NCBI RefSeq assembly: GCF_001854185.1 | Contig: NZ_CP017603.1 | Span: 3,968,001 to 4,032,000 of the forward strand | From: Clostridium formicaceticum | Lineage (GTDB): Bacteria > Bacillota > Clostridia > Peptostreptococcales > Natronincolaceae | Direction: 5' to 3' | DNA length: 64,000 nucleotides | Shown: positions 46,400 to 55,189 of the stretch, piece after piece | Layout: each line of letters opens with the position of its first letter | Position numbering within the stretch: the first letter of the stretch is position 1 | Made by a program: the position numbers and the translations under genes | Notes under the pieces: generated by a model | Told to the model about the DNA's origin: nothing | The model's database searches: none | The model's input: only the letters and a program-made list of their open reading frames with translations

Positions 46400-48007
46400 A
46401 TGACGAAGATAAATTTACAAAACCAACTGGATGAAAAGACGAAAGAACTAATTTTAAAAATGGAAGAAGAGCTTGAAGCAAAGGATAAGGAAATAGAAAA
46501 CTTGAAAAATGAGTTAGCTTATCTTAAAAATCAAGTACTTAATAAAAACAGAAAAATATTTGGCTCTTCCAGTGAACAGGCTAATACTATACAGGTATCC
46601 TTTTTTGATGAAGCTGAAAAAGATAGTAACTTAAAAGCAGCTGAGCCTACTATTGAGGAAATTACTTACAAGAGAACGAAGCCAACCAGCAATACTGGAA
46701 AAAAAGATAACTTAGCAAACCTAGAAAAAATAGTAATTGAGCATAAGCTTGATGAAGATCAACAGTCCTGCAGAGATTGTTCCAGTGATTTAGTGGTTAT
46801 AGGTAAGAAGTCAAAGGAAGTGTTAAAGTATATACCTGCAAAGCTGTATGTAGAAGAACATCTAACCTACAGCTATGCCTGCAGATCATGTGAAGAAAAT
46901 AATGATAAAGCAAATATAATTACAACAAAGGCTCCAAAGACCTTGCTACATAAGAGTATGGCATCTAACGAGCTTCTTAGTCATGTCATAAATTTAAAAT
47001 ACCAGCATGCACTGCCTTTAAATAGACAAGAATCCTACTTCAAGATGATGGGGGCAAATCTTTCTAGACAAACCCTTGCCAACTGGGTTATTGGTGCAGC
47101 CCATGAACTAGATCCAATTTATCAGCTTATGAAGGAAGAGCTCCTTAAGAGAAACTATATCCAGGCTGATGAAACAGTTGTTAAAGTTTTAGATGATAGG
47201 GGCAAGGAGTCCAATAAACAAAAGTATATGTGGCTCTATAAATCCCCAGATAAAGACCAGCCTATTGTCATTTACGATTACCAAAAGACAAGGTCTGGTT
47301 CTTGTCCTAGGAATTTCTTAAGTGGATTCTCCGGATATATGCAAACCGATGGTTATGCTGGGTATAATAAAGTTGAAAATGTCAAAAGACTTTATTGCCT
47401 AGCCCATATAAGAAGAAAGTTCCACGAAATAATAGTAAACCTAGATGAAGAAGCCCTAAAGTCTTCAAGAGCATTAATAGGGTTTAATTATTGTGCTCAG
47501 CTTTATAAGATTGAAAAAGACCTAAAAGAACAGCATAGTGGAAAAGAAGATTTCTATGAGAGACGTTATAAAAAACGACTTAAGGCATCTAAGCCAATAA
47601 TAGAAGCGTTTATAGCTTATGTAGATAGAGAAATAAAAGATGCTGTTCCCAAAAGTGCCCTTGGTAAAGCTTTGGCATATACCAAACCACTACTTCCAAG
47701 CTTCAAAGTATTCCTAGAAGACGGATCTTTAGAAATAGATAATAATGCTGCAGAGCGATCTATAAGACCATTTGTGGTGGGTCGTAGCAATTGGCTTTTC
47801 TCGGCTTCTACCAAAGGTGCAGAGTCTAGTGCATTAATCTATAGCATCATTGAAACGGCTAGGAATAATAATTTAGTTGTTGAAAAATATTTACTTTACT
47901 TAATGAACCACTTCTCAAATGTAGACCCTCAAGACAAGGAAAGCTTATTAAAACTACTACCTTTTTCAAAGGATCTACCTGAAGATTTAAAAGTTCAAGC
48001 TAAGTAA
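46400..48007 (+). CDS. tnpC: IS66-family transposase TnpC
   Basis: The protein has 535 residues. An N-terminal coiled coil (residues 5-55) and a zinc-binding region (CRDCSSDLVVIG and YACRSCEEN) are followed by the DDE core with QADETVVKVLDD, QTDGYAGYN and NNAAERSIRPFVVG. I choose the ATG at 46400 with ACGGGGATAAAA before it; an in-frame ATG six codons earlier has no site. It appears intact and could mobilise this IS66. Confidence 0.95.
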   Translation: MTKINLQNQLDEKTKELILKMEEELEAKDKEIENLKNELAYLKNQVLNKNRKIFGSSSEQANTIQVSFFDEAEKDSNLKAAEPTIEEITYKRTKPTSNTGKKDNLANLEKIVIEHKLDEDQQSCRDCSSDLVVIGKKSKEVLKYIPAKLYVEEHLTYSYACRSCEENNDKANIITTKAPKTLLHKSMASNELLSHVINLKYQHALPLNRQESYFKMMGANLSRQTLANWVIGAAHELDPIYQLMKEELLKRNYIQADETVVKVLDDRGKESNKQKYMWLYKSPDKDQPIVIYDYQKTRSGSCPRNFLSGFSGYMQTDGYAGYNKVENVKRLYCLAHIRRKFHEIIVNLDEEALKSSRALIGFNYCAQLYKIEKDLKEQHSGKEDFYERRYKKRLKASKPIIEAFIAYVDREIKDAVPKSALGKALAYTKPLLPSFKVFLEDGSLEIDNNAAERSIRPFVVGRSNWLFSASTKGAESSALIYSIIETARNNNLVVEKYLLYLMNHFSNVDPQDKESLLKLLPFSKDLPEDLKVQAK

Positions 48008-48014
48008 AAATATA

Positions 48015-48056
48015 AAATCCAGTAGAGTTAGTAACATACCTAACTTCTACTGGATT
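48015..48056 (+). terminator. Terminator of the IS66 operon
   Basis: AAATCCAGTAGA(G)TTAG pairs with CTAACTTCTACTGGATTT around a small loop, 7 bp after tnpC. Confidence 0.75.
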
Positions 48057-48343
48057 TATTGTATCAGCTATTCAATTGGATTTCTATACGTCAATTTTTT
48101 GGCACTTACCCTTGATGTAATTTTTCAATACTTCCTTTGGTATATTCGACATAAAAATACTCCTCCTAGAAAATTTTGGTATTTTATCATTACCTCAATT
48201 ATTGTCTAGAAAGAGTATACTTAATCTGTTTACACAAAATTTTCTACAGGCTCTTTAAGATCAAAACTACTCCTATTAGAATCATTCCATCAAATCAACT
48301 AACATTGGAAAGAACCTACTGACCGCTTACGTAATAACTCCCC

Positions 48344-48668
48344 TTACGTTTCTTCTATTAAGTTTTTAATTAAAATATGTATTCTAGGTAGTTCTTTTCT
48401 AACCACATTCCATACAATATCTAAGTCAACTCCGAAATAGTCATGTATCAATACATCTCTTAGTCCTGCCATCTCTTTCCAAGGAATATCATACTCTTTT
48501 AGTCTCAATTCTTTTGAAATTCTTTTTGTTGCTTCCCCTATAATTTCTAATTACAGCATCTTGGATCAGCTTTGATCTAAAAAATTCAGATTCTCCTGGT
48601 TCTATATATGATTCAATACTTCTGATAGATTCAATGATATGAATTAAATATATTTTATCATCTTTCAT
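48344..48668 (-). pseudogene. hepT: HepT-like HEPN toxin, frameshifted
   Basis: The first about 40 codons read MKDDKIYLIHIIESIRSIE... to QDAVIRN. A frameshift then occurs near 48550, and the second frame gives GEATKRISKELRLKEYDIPW and the HEPN RxxxxH motif in GLRDVLIHDYFGVDL, ending at 48344. The start overlaps the mntA stop (ATGA). It is the toxin half of a MntA/HepT type VII pair, now probably inactive, and sits in cassette 6. Only 13 bp separate its stop from the ISL3 end, so this cassette's own attC is lost. Confidence 0.85.
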
Positions 48669-48955
48669 ATCTCCACCGCCTCAGTCATTACTTGCTCTTT
48701 AATCAAAGGATGTAATGATTTCTTTGTAACTACATCTACTTCTTTATCTAATAACGATTCTAAATCATGTTTTAATCTAATTAAATCAAATAAAGTTCTC
48801 CCGTCTTCAAACTCAACTAAAAAATCAATATCACTTTTATCATTTTCTTCTTTCCTAGCAACTGAACCAAATAGGCTTATTTTAACTACACCATTTAATT
48901 CTGCAACTTTTAGTATCTCACTTCGCTTTTCATTTAATAAGTCGATTGATTTCAT
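48665..48955 (-). CDS. mntA: MntA-like nucleotidyltransferase antitoxin (cassette 6)
   Basis: The protein has 96 residues with the minimal nucleotidyltransferase motif LFGSVARKEENDKSDIDFLV (GSxxR...DxD). In described MntA/HepT pairs this protein AMPylates and silences the HEPN toxin. ATG 48955 has GAGGTG upstream; the frame reaches further back without a site. The cassette begins at the split core box GTTA|GAT left by intron 1. Its hepT partner is frameshifted. Confidence 0.85.
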   Translation of the reverse strand: MKSIDLLNEKRSEILKVAELNGVVKISLFGSVARKEENDKSDIDFLVEFEDGRTLFDLIRLKHDLESLLDKEVDVVTKKSLHPLIKEQVMTEAVEI

Positions 48956-49039
48956 TAGATTCACCTCTAATTTATTATACATTTTTTTACATATTCTCAC
49001 AACACTTATTGCTATAACAAAATTTGATAGTCTGTCATC

Positions 49040-50963
49040 GTCACGGTAGACACGCCGATTACCCGACGCACCCCGCCCAGATCCCGGCGTGCGGAACTAC
49101 CGCACCGGGCTCTTCAGAAATATTCAGTTCCGTAATCCGGCAATTTAATATTGTAATTCTAACTAGTTATTTGGGCTCTCTAAAATCTTTGGTTTTAATA
49201 TCCCATACCATTTCATCAGTCTAGTGAATTCGCTCCAGTTGAAACTCTTTCTCTGACTTCGTCTATTTAGCCACTTATATAAGATTTCCATAGCGATGGT
49301 ATAGAATTTCCATAGACTTTTGTAGTTCCCAATCAATCCGTAGTAATTGTAATATCCTCTAAATTTCTGATTCAGCATATCAGTTATTTTCCTCATTCTG
49401 TTATCTCTATTTTCCTTGCACCATACTTTGAAATTCAGTAAAGATGATCTTAATTTCTTCTTAGAAGTACTTCTCTTGATGATATCTTTTCCCTTGCGGG
49501 ACACCCCCCACCGAAACTCAAACCCTAGAAAATCAAAATGAGTATTTTCTTCCTTGCGAAATCTCGAAAATCTGATAATATTGGTCTTTTCCTTAGATAA
49601 TTCCAATCCAAACTTGCCTAATCTATATCCTAGTGTTTCATAGAACTTTTCTGCATCCTTCTTATATCGAAAGGCGCATACAAAGTCATCAGCATATCTA
49701 CATAAGTAAGCCTCACCTTTACACCTGGGCTTAACGATTTTCTCAAACCAAAGATCTAAAGCAAAGTGTAAATATATATTCGCTAGAATCGGACTAATGA
49801 TACCACCTTGAGGTGTTCCAATAGCTGGATGTATCACTAAATGACTGCCGTCGATCACTCCTGCCTTTAGCCATTTTGTAATCAATCTGATAAGAGCACT
49901 GTCATGAACTCTTTCTTCAATCATTTTGATCAACCATTCATGATTGATATTGTCGAAGAATCCTTTGATATCAGCTTCTACTATATAGCTATACTTATTA
50001 AACTGTAGCTCTTTAGTTAGATCTTTGATCGCTTGTTGAGCTCCTATGTTAGGGCGATACCCATACCTACAATTGAGGAAATCCTCTTCATAGATCGCTT
50101 CTAATATCTGGGCAACAGCCCTCTGAACTAGTTTATCTGATATTGTTGGAATACCAAGTGGACGCGTTTTATCATTTCCCTTCGGGATATTAACTCTACG
50201 AACCAGTTTTGCCCGATATCTTTTATCCTTCAGACTACTTGTGATTTCTTGAATATTTTCTCTTAGATTTAGCTTGAATTCCTTAGCTGTTATCTTATCG
50301 ATTCCTGCTGAGGCATTTTTATTTATTTTCCTCCACGCTTCTATCAGAGTCTCTTCGTTTAGTAGCCTGTAGAGATTTTGAAATCGGTGATTTTTATTTT
50401 GTTTTGCCTTCTGCCTTATTCCTCGCAGTGAGGTTTGCATTAGTTTGTCCAGCCCGACATGTCCGGCTAATGTTTCCTTTGCGAAGTACATATTTCTGTC
50501 AACCCCTTCCCCATGTAGTTGGCTCTCCCAACCTCAAAGTACTATGAGTTGATCCGAATCCTGTAGCGTCATAGACCGTCCTATTTTTCGGTTGGATGGG
50601 TCTACCAGCTGGTTGCTGGAACCTACAGGTCCTCCCAAGTTCCTGACATTTCTCTTCATACATGCCACGTTCTCTGATCCCGACAGACCCTTAAGAATCT
50701 CACCATTAAACGATTCTCTTGTATTGACTTCCGTGACGTTAAACACGTCGTCATCTGCATTTTGTCTATTTCTAGACCCACAGTTTACGAGGCTGAATAT
50801 GCTTCAGGGATTACAGTCTCCCCTATGGCCTATATAATTCTCTGTGTACGCTTCACCTTTGCTGTCGCCAGCATCGGCGCAACACTCGATACAGGTGGCT
50901 GGTTAGACCTTACCTGACAGGGACTTGCACCCTATAAGAAATACCAAGCTTTGCTTGGCGCAC
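49040..50963 (-). mobile_element. Group IIC intron 1 (1924 bp) inserted in an attC core box
   Basis: On the minus strand it starts GTGCGCCAAGCAAAGC (50963) and ends CTACCGTGAC (49040). Domain V is readable as GAGCCCGGTGCGG..CCGCACGCCGGGATC at about 49081-49114, with a domain VI stem after it. The flanking exons join to CGTTA|GATGACAG, restoring the attC box GTTAGAT. The encoded reverse transcriptase is intact. Introns 1 and 2 differ by very few bases, intron 3 by many more. Confidence 0.9.
49163..50491 (-). CDS. ltrA: Group II intron reverse transcriptase/maturase (class C, intron 1)
   Basis: The protein has 442 residues. The reverse transcriptase domain covers about residues 55-310, with the catalytic YADD near residue 265 and GTPQGGIISPILANIYLH before it. 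A maturase domain (ending FNWSEFTRLMKWYGI) follows. No HNH endonuclease domain is present, as expected for class C introns. The ATG has AAGGGG 11 bases upstream. Confidence 0.95.
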   Translation of the reverse strand: MYFAKETLAGHVGLDKLMQTSLRGIRQKAKQNKNHRFQNLYRLLNEETLIEAWRKINKNASAGIDKITAKEFKLNLRENIQEITSSLKDKRYRAKLVRRVNIPKGNDKTRPLGIPTISDKLVQRAVAQILEAIYEEDFLNCRYGYRPNIGAQQAIKDLTKELQFNKYSYIVEADIKGFFDNINHEWLIKMIEERVHDSALIRLITKWLKAGVIDGSHLVIHPAIGTPQGGIISPILANIYLHFALDLWFEKIVKPRCKGEAYLCRYADDFVCAFRYKKDAEKFYETLGYRLGKFGLELSKEKTNIIRFSRFRKEENTHFDFLGFEFRWGVSRKGKDIIKRSTSKKKLRSSLLNFKVWCKENRDNRMRKITDMLNQKFRGYYNYYGLIGNYKSLWKFYTIAMEILYKWLNRRSQRKSFNWSEFTRLMKWYGILKPKILESPNN

Positions 50964-51088
50964 TAACGTTTCGCACTCAAGACGTTTCTCAGCCTTAGAT
51001 AGCTCTTATCTTAGGCTGAGGAATGTGCTTTGCTTCTTCCAAGTCCTATCCTTAAAAAGGCAAAGCAAACTTGAGTGCATTGTTATAT
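50964..51088 (-). other. attC-like recombination site A (cassette 5)
   Basis: Minus-strand order: box ATATAAC (51088-51082), spacer AAT, arm GCACTCAAG (exact inverted partner CTTGAGTGC at the other end), spacer GAAAC, box GTTA (50967-50964) completed to GTTAGAT across intron 1. The interior has the perfect hairpin CTCAGCCTTAGATA / TATCTTAGGCTGAG. The site lies 26 bp after the creatininase gene. These are the box-spacer-arm layout and size (about 128 bp) of integron attC sites. Confidence 0.85.
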
Positions 51089-51113
51089 GACGTTGTCCAT
51101 TGACCCATTGTAT

Positions 51114-51938
51114 TCACTGAATTTTTGTACCTTTAATTAGTTCTGCTGTAATATTAGCAAACTCTAAAATAAACTTTCTTGCATCTTCTATAGATATATT
51201 AGATGGGTCGCCACAATAACCCATCGGGGTAACTTCTTTCGCTTCTTCTCCGCCTCGTTGCCATTTTCTCAACAGCTCAAATGTAGTTTTAGAGGATTGT
51301 AATTCTCTAGCTTTCATATCATCAACTAATTCGTCAAACTCAACTAACATTAAACTTGTTTCAAAACCTCCAGCATGTATATCAACATATTGCTGAGGCT
51401 GTCTATTTCTGTCTTCTTCATCTTTTTGCACTAAAATATATGGTTCATTTCCTTTGAGGCCAACTAGATTAGCAAAAATTTGAGGTATAATATCGTATAC
51501 ATTTATTTTTCCATCTAATTCATAGATCTCTCTAGTAATATCAACTATGGTTTTACTGTGTAAAAAATCACCATGCATGTTTAAAAAATATACTTGTTTG
51601 AATCCCCATTGTTCAAGGCATTCTATACAGTCTTTAATAACCGCTTTCATTGTATTAACCTTTACTGTGAATGACCCCACAAATCCCCCAGTCGCAACAT
51701 TAATTCCCCAATAGTAAGGTGGTGCTATAACAGATTTCATCCCCATATCCTCAAGTAATTTTTTTACGTGTTTTAAAATCGCATACGTAAGATATGTATC
51801 AGTACCTAGTGGTAAGTGAGGACCATGTTCCTCAATAACTGCTATAGGAAACAAAACAACTGCTTCCTCCTTAATTAACCTCTCAATTTCAAAATAAGTC
51901 ATATCAGCCATCGTATCTTCAAAAATAGAATACTTCAT
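51114..51938 (-). CDS. Creatininase-family amidohydrolase (cassette 5)
   Basis: The protein has 274 residues. The metal-site motifs EEHGPHLPLGTD, FLNMHGDFLHS and IHAGGFETSLML are those of the creatininase family. GGAGG precedes the ATG 7 bases away. Family members hydrolyse small cyclic amides or trim peptides (mycofactocin MftE), and the substrate here is unknown. It fills a cassette from the box at 52004 to site A and has no operon partner. Confidence 0.88.
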   Translation of the reverse strand: MKYSIFEDTMADMTYFEIERLIKEEAVVLFPIAVIEEHGPHLPLGTDTYLTYAILKHVKKLLEDMGMKSVIAPPYYWGINVATGGFVGSFTVKVNTMKAVIKDCIECLEQWGFKQVYFLNMHGDFLHSKTIVDITREIYELDGKINVYDIIPQIFANLVGLKGNEPYILVQKDEEDRNRQPQQYVDIHAGGFETSLMLVEFDELVDDMKARELQSSKTTFELLRKWQRGGEEAKEVTPMGYCGDPSNISIEDARKFILEFANITAELIKGTKIQ

Positions 51939-51997
51939 ATATTAACCTCCAAAATCATTGTCTTATTTAACCTTACCGAGTAGAAATAGGCAATGTC

Positions 51998-52162
51998 ACA
52001 TAACGCTCTCGGCATTCCCGACGTGTCCGTCCCGCTAGGGCTGGCGCAAGACTTGCTCTTGCCTATTACCTTCCAAATTGCAAGCCTTGTGACATAGGAC
52101 ATGTGGGCGGCCCACATCAAAAACTCGCCCCACCGCCCCTTGCAGGAATGCTCATGTTATGT
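51998..52162 (-). other. attC-like recombination site E (cassette 4)
   Basis: Minus-strand order: box ACATAAC (52162-52156), spacer ATGA, arm GCATTCC, a GC-rich interior, arm GGAATGC, spacer CGAGAGC, box GTTATGT (52004-51998). Boxes and arms are exact inverted repeats of each other. The site is uninterrupted and 165 bp long. It lies downstream of the LUD gene and right before the creatininase cassette. Confidence 0.85.
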
Positions 52163-52242
52163 AAAGTCGCGCGCCTTCGAAGCTCAGAGGCTAACAGGAC
52201 GTCAGCCCCTTAATTTCTATCCCATATATTTCATAAAATATG

Positions 52243-52258
52243 AATAATACGTATTATT
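52243..52258. repeat. 16-bp perfect palindrome
   Basis: AATAATAC / GTATTATT lies 28 bp after the LUD gene stop and before site E. It could be a terminator without a strong T run or a protein-binding site. Confidence 0.5.
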
Positions 52259-52286
52259 GATCCATACAAAATATACTTACCTAAAA

Positions 52287-52928
52287 TTAGTATCCTAAAT
52301 GTTTTCCTACAATAATTACCTTAATTCTCCCTTTGGTAAACTGGCGCTTTATAACAACGAAGTCATTACAAATTCTTTCCACACTTTTACAATCAATGCA
52401 ATACCCCAAAGTTACACATGGGGTATTTTTATTTAGCCTTTTCGCATCCAGTGGGGCAGCATAGTGTCTTACTCGTTTTTCTGCTTCCTCTAAATTTTTA
52501 ACTATTTTATTAATACCTGTAACAATAATTACCTGGTCTGGCCCGTAAATCATTGCTGCTACGCGACTTCCATTACCATCAATATTGTAAAGCTCACCTT
52601 CCTCTGTTAAAGCGTTTGTACTACACATAAATGTATCCGCGCTGAAGCTTTTCCTGTATATTTCTTTCTTTTCTTCTTTTGTAATACCTTCCTTATGTTT
52701 GTCCCAAAAATCATATTTGCCGTTTCGCAAAAAATCAATCACACCTGCCTCAAAGAGAGTCATAGAATCAGCAACTGCAACAGTAGAATTATCAAATACA
52801 AATTCTTGTAATTTCTGTATTAATTCTTTTTCATCTGCTACAAAAAAACCCGAGATATTATGCTTTTCAAGGTTGGAAATTGTTCTTTCAACTTGTTTTT
52901 GAATATACCATGAAATACTTTTATCCAT
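52287..52928 (-). CDS. LUD-domain protein (LutC/DUF162 family, cassette 4)
   Basis: The protein has 213 residues. The LUD fold is supported by DNSTVAVADSMTLFEAGVID, DTFMCSTNALTEEGELYNID and IIVTGINKIVKNLEEAEKRV, with C-terminal cysteines (CIDCKSVERIC). GGAGGTC precedes the ATG. LUD proteins act in lactate oxidation with LutA/LutB, but those are absent. It stands alone in a cassette and its role is open. Confidence 0.9.
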   Translation of the reverse strand: MDKSISWYIQKQVERTISNLEKHNISGFFVADEKELIQKLQEFVFDNSTVAVADSMTLFEAGVIDFLRNGKYDFWDKHKEGITKEEKKEIYRKSFSADTFMCSTNALTEEGELYNIDGNGSRVAAMIYGPDQVIIVTGINKIVKNLEEAEKRVRHYAAPLDAKRLNKNTPCVTLGYCIDCKSVERICNDFVVIKRQFTKGRIKVIIVGKHLGY

Positions 52929-53004
52929 ATAAAAATCTGACCTCCTACTAAATATTACTACATATTATCATACTTGTATGGACCAATCTCCCTAGAGTCA
53001 AGCC

Positions 53005-53052
53005 CTATAAAATTTTGCCGCAGGAAGCGGCGGACTTGCGCGCGATTTTATA
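53005..53052 (-). other. GC-rich stem-loop at the start of cassette 4
   Basis: TATAAAAT...ATTTTATA outer arms enclose GCCGC / GCGGC. It follows the 3' end of intron 2 directly and begins with the bases TAT that complete the attC box. It resembles the stem-loop at 56693-56733 (both with GCGYSCGATTTYAT). Confidence 0.6.
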
Positions 53053-54975
53053 GTCACGGTAGACACGCCGGTTACCCGACGCACCCCGCCCAGATCCCGG
53101 CGTGCGGAACTACCGCACCGGGCTCTTCAGAAATATTCAGTTCCGTAATCCGGCAATTTAATATTGTAATTCTAACTAGTTATTTGGGCTCTCTAAAATC
53201 TTTGGTTTTAATATCCCATACCATTTCATCAGTCTAGTGAATTCGCTCCAGTTGAAACTCTTTCTCTGACTTCGTCTATTTAGCCACTTATATAAGATTT
53301 CCATAGCGATGGTATAGAATTTCCATAGACTTTTGTAGTTCCCAATCAATCCGTAGTAATTGTAATATCCTCTAAATTTCTGATTCAGCATATCAGTTAT
53401 TTTCCTCATTCTGTTATCTCTATTTTCCTTGCACCATACTTTGAAATTCAGTAAAGATGATCTTAATTTCTTCTTAGAAGTACTTCTCTTGATGATATCT
53501 TTTCCCTTGCGGGACACCCCCACCGAAACTCAAACCCTAGAAAATCAAAATGAGTATTTTCTTCCTTGCGAAATCTCGAAAATCTGATAATATTGGTCTT
53601 TTCCTTAGATAATTCCAATCCAAACTTGCCTAATCTATATCCTAGTGTTTCATAGAACTTTTCTGCATCCTTCTTATATCGAAAGGCGCATACAAAGTCA
53701 TCAGCATATCTACATAAGTAAGCCTCACCTTTACACCTGGGCTTAACGATTTTCTCAAACCAAAGATCTAAAGCAAAGTGTAAATATATATTCGCTAGAA
53801 TCGGACTAATGATACCACCTTGAGGTGTTCCAATAGCTGGATGTATCACTAAATGACTGCCGTCGATCACTCCTGCCTTTAGCCATTTTGTAATCAATCT
53901 GATAAGAGCACTGTCATGAACTCTTTCTTCAATCATTTTGATCAACCATTCATGATTGATATTGTCGAAGAATCCTTTGATATCAGCTTCTACTATATAG
54001 CTATACTTATTAAACTGTAGCTCTTTAGTTAGATCTTTGATCGCTTGTTGAGCTCCTATGTTAGGGCGATACCCATAACTACAATTGAGGAAATCCTCTT
54101 CATAGATCGCTTCTAATATCTGGGCAACAGCCCTCTGAACTAGTTTATCTGATATTGTTGGAATACCAAGTGGACGCGTTTTATCATTTCCCTTCGGGAT
54201 ATTAACTCTACGAACCAGTTTTGCCCGATATCTTTTATCCTTCAGACTACTTGTGATTTCTTGAATATTTTCTCTTAGATTTAGCTTGAATTCCTTAGCT
54301 GTTATCTTATCGATTCCTGCTGAGGCATTTTTATTTATTTTCCTCCACGCTTCTATCAGAGTCTCTTCGTTTAGTAGCCTGTAGAGATTTTGAAATCGGT
54401 GATTTTTATTTTGTTTTGCCTTCTGCCTTATTCCTCGCAGTGAGGTTTGCATTAGTTTGTCCAGCCCGACATGTCCGGCTAATGTTTCCTTTGCGAAGTA
54501 CATATTTCTGTCAACCCCTTCCCCATGTAGTTGGCTCTCCCAACCTCAAAGTACTATGAGTTGATCCGAATCCTGTAGCGTCATAGACCGTCCTATTTTT
54601 CGGTTGGATGGGTCTACCAGCTGGTTGCTGGAACCTACAGGTCCTCCCAAGTTCCTGACATTTCTCTTCATACATGCCACGTTCTCTGATCCCGACAGAC
54701 CCTTAAGAATCTCACCATTAAACGATTCTCTTGTATTGACTTCCGTGACGTTAAACACGTCGTCATCTGCATTTTGTCTATTTCTAGACCCACAGTTTAC
54801 GAGGCTGAATATGCTTCAGGGATTACGGTCTCCCCTATGGCCTATATAATTCTCTGTGTACGCTTCACCTTTGCTGTCGCCAGCATCGGCGCAACACTCG
54901 ATACAGGTGGCTGGTTAGACCTTACCTGACAGGGACTTGCACCCTATAAGAAATACCAAGCTTTGCTTGGCGCAC
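53053..54975 (-). mobile_element. Group IIC intron 2 (1923 bp) inserted in an attC core box
   Basis: It is almost the same as intron 1 base for base, with a one-base deletion in a C run near 53515-53520. Ends are as in intron 1 (GTGCGCC... and ...CTACCGTGAC). Exons join to CGTTA|TATAAAAT, giving the box GTTATAT. The ribozyme domains look complete, so it could still be moved by maturase made elsewhere. Confidence 0.9.
53176..54503 (-). pseudogene. Group II intron reverse transcriptase/maturase, frameshifted (intron 2)
   Basis: Residues 1-330 follow intron 1's protein with one visible substitution (NCS for NCR near residue 140). A missing C in the run near 53517 then shifts the frame within GFEFRWG. 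The maturase tail continues in another frame from 53523 to 53176. Splicing would need maturase from intron 1 or 3. Confidence 0.93.
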
Positions 54976-55120
54976 TAACGTCTCGTATTTGCAACGTCCC
55001 TGAACCGGACCCTAAAGGAATACTCCCTGACGGAGCTTCGCTCCCAGTGAAGGGATGTGGTGCTCTGACCTTTCTCGTGACACGTGCTACCAGCACCTTT
55101 ATGCAAATGCTTTGTTAGAT
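54976..55120 (-). other. attC-like recombination site B (cassette 3)
   Basis: Minus-strand order: box ATCTAAC (55120-55114), spacer AAA, arm GCATTTGC, interior, arm GCAAATAC, spacer GAGAC, box GTTA (54979-54976) completed to GTTATAT across intron 2. The interior (for example GGAGCGAAGCTCCGTC) is closely similar to that of site C and unlike that of A and D. It lies about 70 bp after the retropepsin gene. Confidence 0.85.
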
Positions 55121-55189
55121 GATGTTATTTTTGTTTCATTTCCATTTTTTCATCATTTTGCCATTAATGATTAAAAAATAAAAGAGTTC

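Larger units (their letters stand above)
45543..48109 (+). mobile_element. IS66-family insertion sequence (complete, 2567 bp)
   Basis: The ends GTAAGCGCCAAAGAATTTC and the complement GTAAGTGCCAAAAAATTG are typical IS66 termini. The 8-bp target duplication CCTTGATG is exact (45535-45542 and 48110-48117), the size expected for IS66. It carries the three standard genes in order. It lies inside the IS256 transposase gene. Confidence 0.96.
44366..48152 (-). pseudogene. IS256-family transposase gene interrupted by IS66
   Basis: The N-terminal 15 codons (start ATG at 48152) lie to the right of the IS66 and the remaining about 390 codons to the left (44366-45542). The apparent longer reading frame starting at 45649 is a chance fusion with IS66 end sequence. 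Rejoining at the CCTTGATG duplication restores the copy 1 protein. Confidence 0.93.
44057..48253 (-). mobile_element. IS256-family insertion sequence, copy 2, interrupted by IS66
   Basis: The 8-bp duplication TTTAAGAT flanks it (44049-44056 and 48254-48261) inside the ISL3 transposase gene. Subtracting the 2567-bp IS66 and its 8-bp duplication leaves 1622 bp, exactly the length of copy 1. The ends are the same as those of copy 1 (GGCAGTGTAAATAATTTTG and the complement of GAGCCTGTAGAAAATTTTG). Confidence 0.95.
42339..48302 (+). pseudogene. ISL3-family transposase, frameshifted and split by IS256
   Basis: The first frame (42339-42782) has the zinc-finger part (VCPYCGKTSSRVHSVY and CDNQDCSHRTFAERF). 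At an A8 run near 42758 the frame must shift to continue (43-44 kb) with IDDFAFKKRYSYGTI, a helix-turn-helix pair and NGLAEGSVNKLKVIKRIMYG. The IS256 at 44057 then cuts it. Beyond, after the duplicated TTTAAGAT, the frame resumes as SKLLLLESFHQIN and stops at 48302. Confidence 0.88.
42241..48330 (+). mobile_element. ISL3-family insertion sequence carrying nested IS256 and IS66
   Basis: Terminal inverted repeats GTAAGCGATTAATAGGTTCT (left) and GTAAGCGGTCAGTAGGTTCT (right, complement) continue with TTCCAA and match at about 25 of 32 positions. The element proper is about 1.9 kb once the IS256 insert at 44057-48253 is removed. A clear 8-bp target duplication is not visible (GTTATACT against GTAATAAC), so the ends may have changed or been rearranged after insertion. 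Confidence 0.82.

Noticed and set aside
49024-49224. Plus-strand reading frame over the 3' end of intron 1 (same at 52974-53237)
   Set aside because: It covers the GC-rich domain V/VI ribozyme sequence and repeats at each intron; it is structural RNA sequence, not a gene.
50534-50837. Short frames in both directions upstream of the intron reverse transcriptases (also 54546-54849 and 58523-58777)
   Set aside because: They lie in intron domains I-IV, recur only because the introns recur, and lack ribosome-binding sites.
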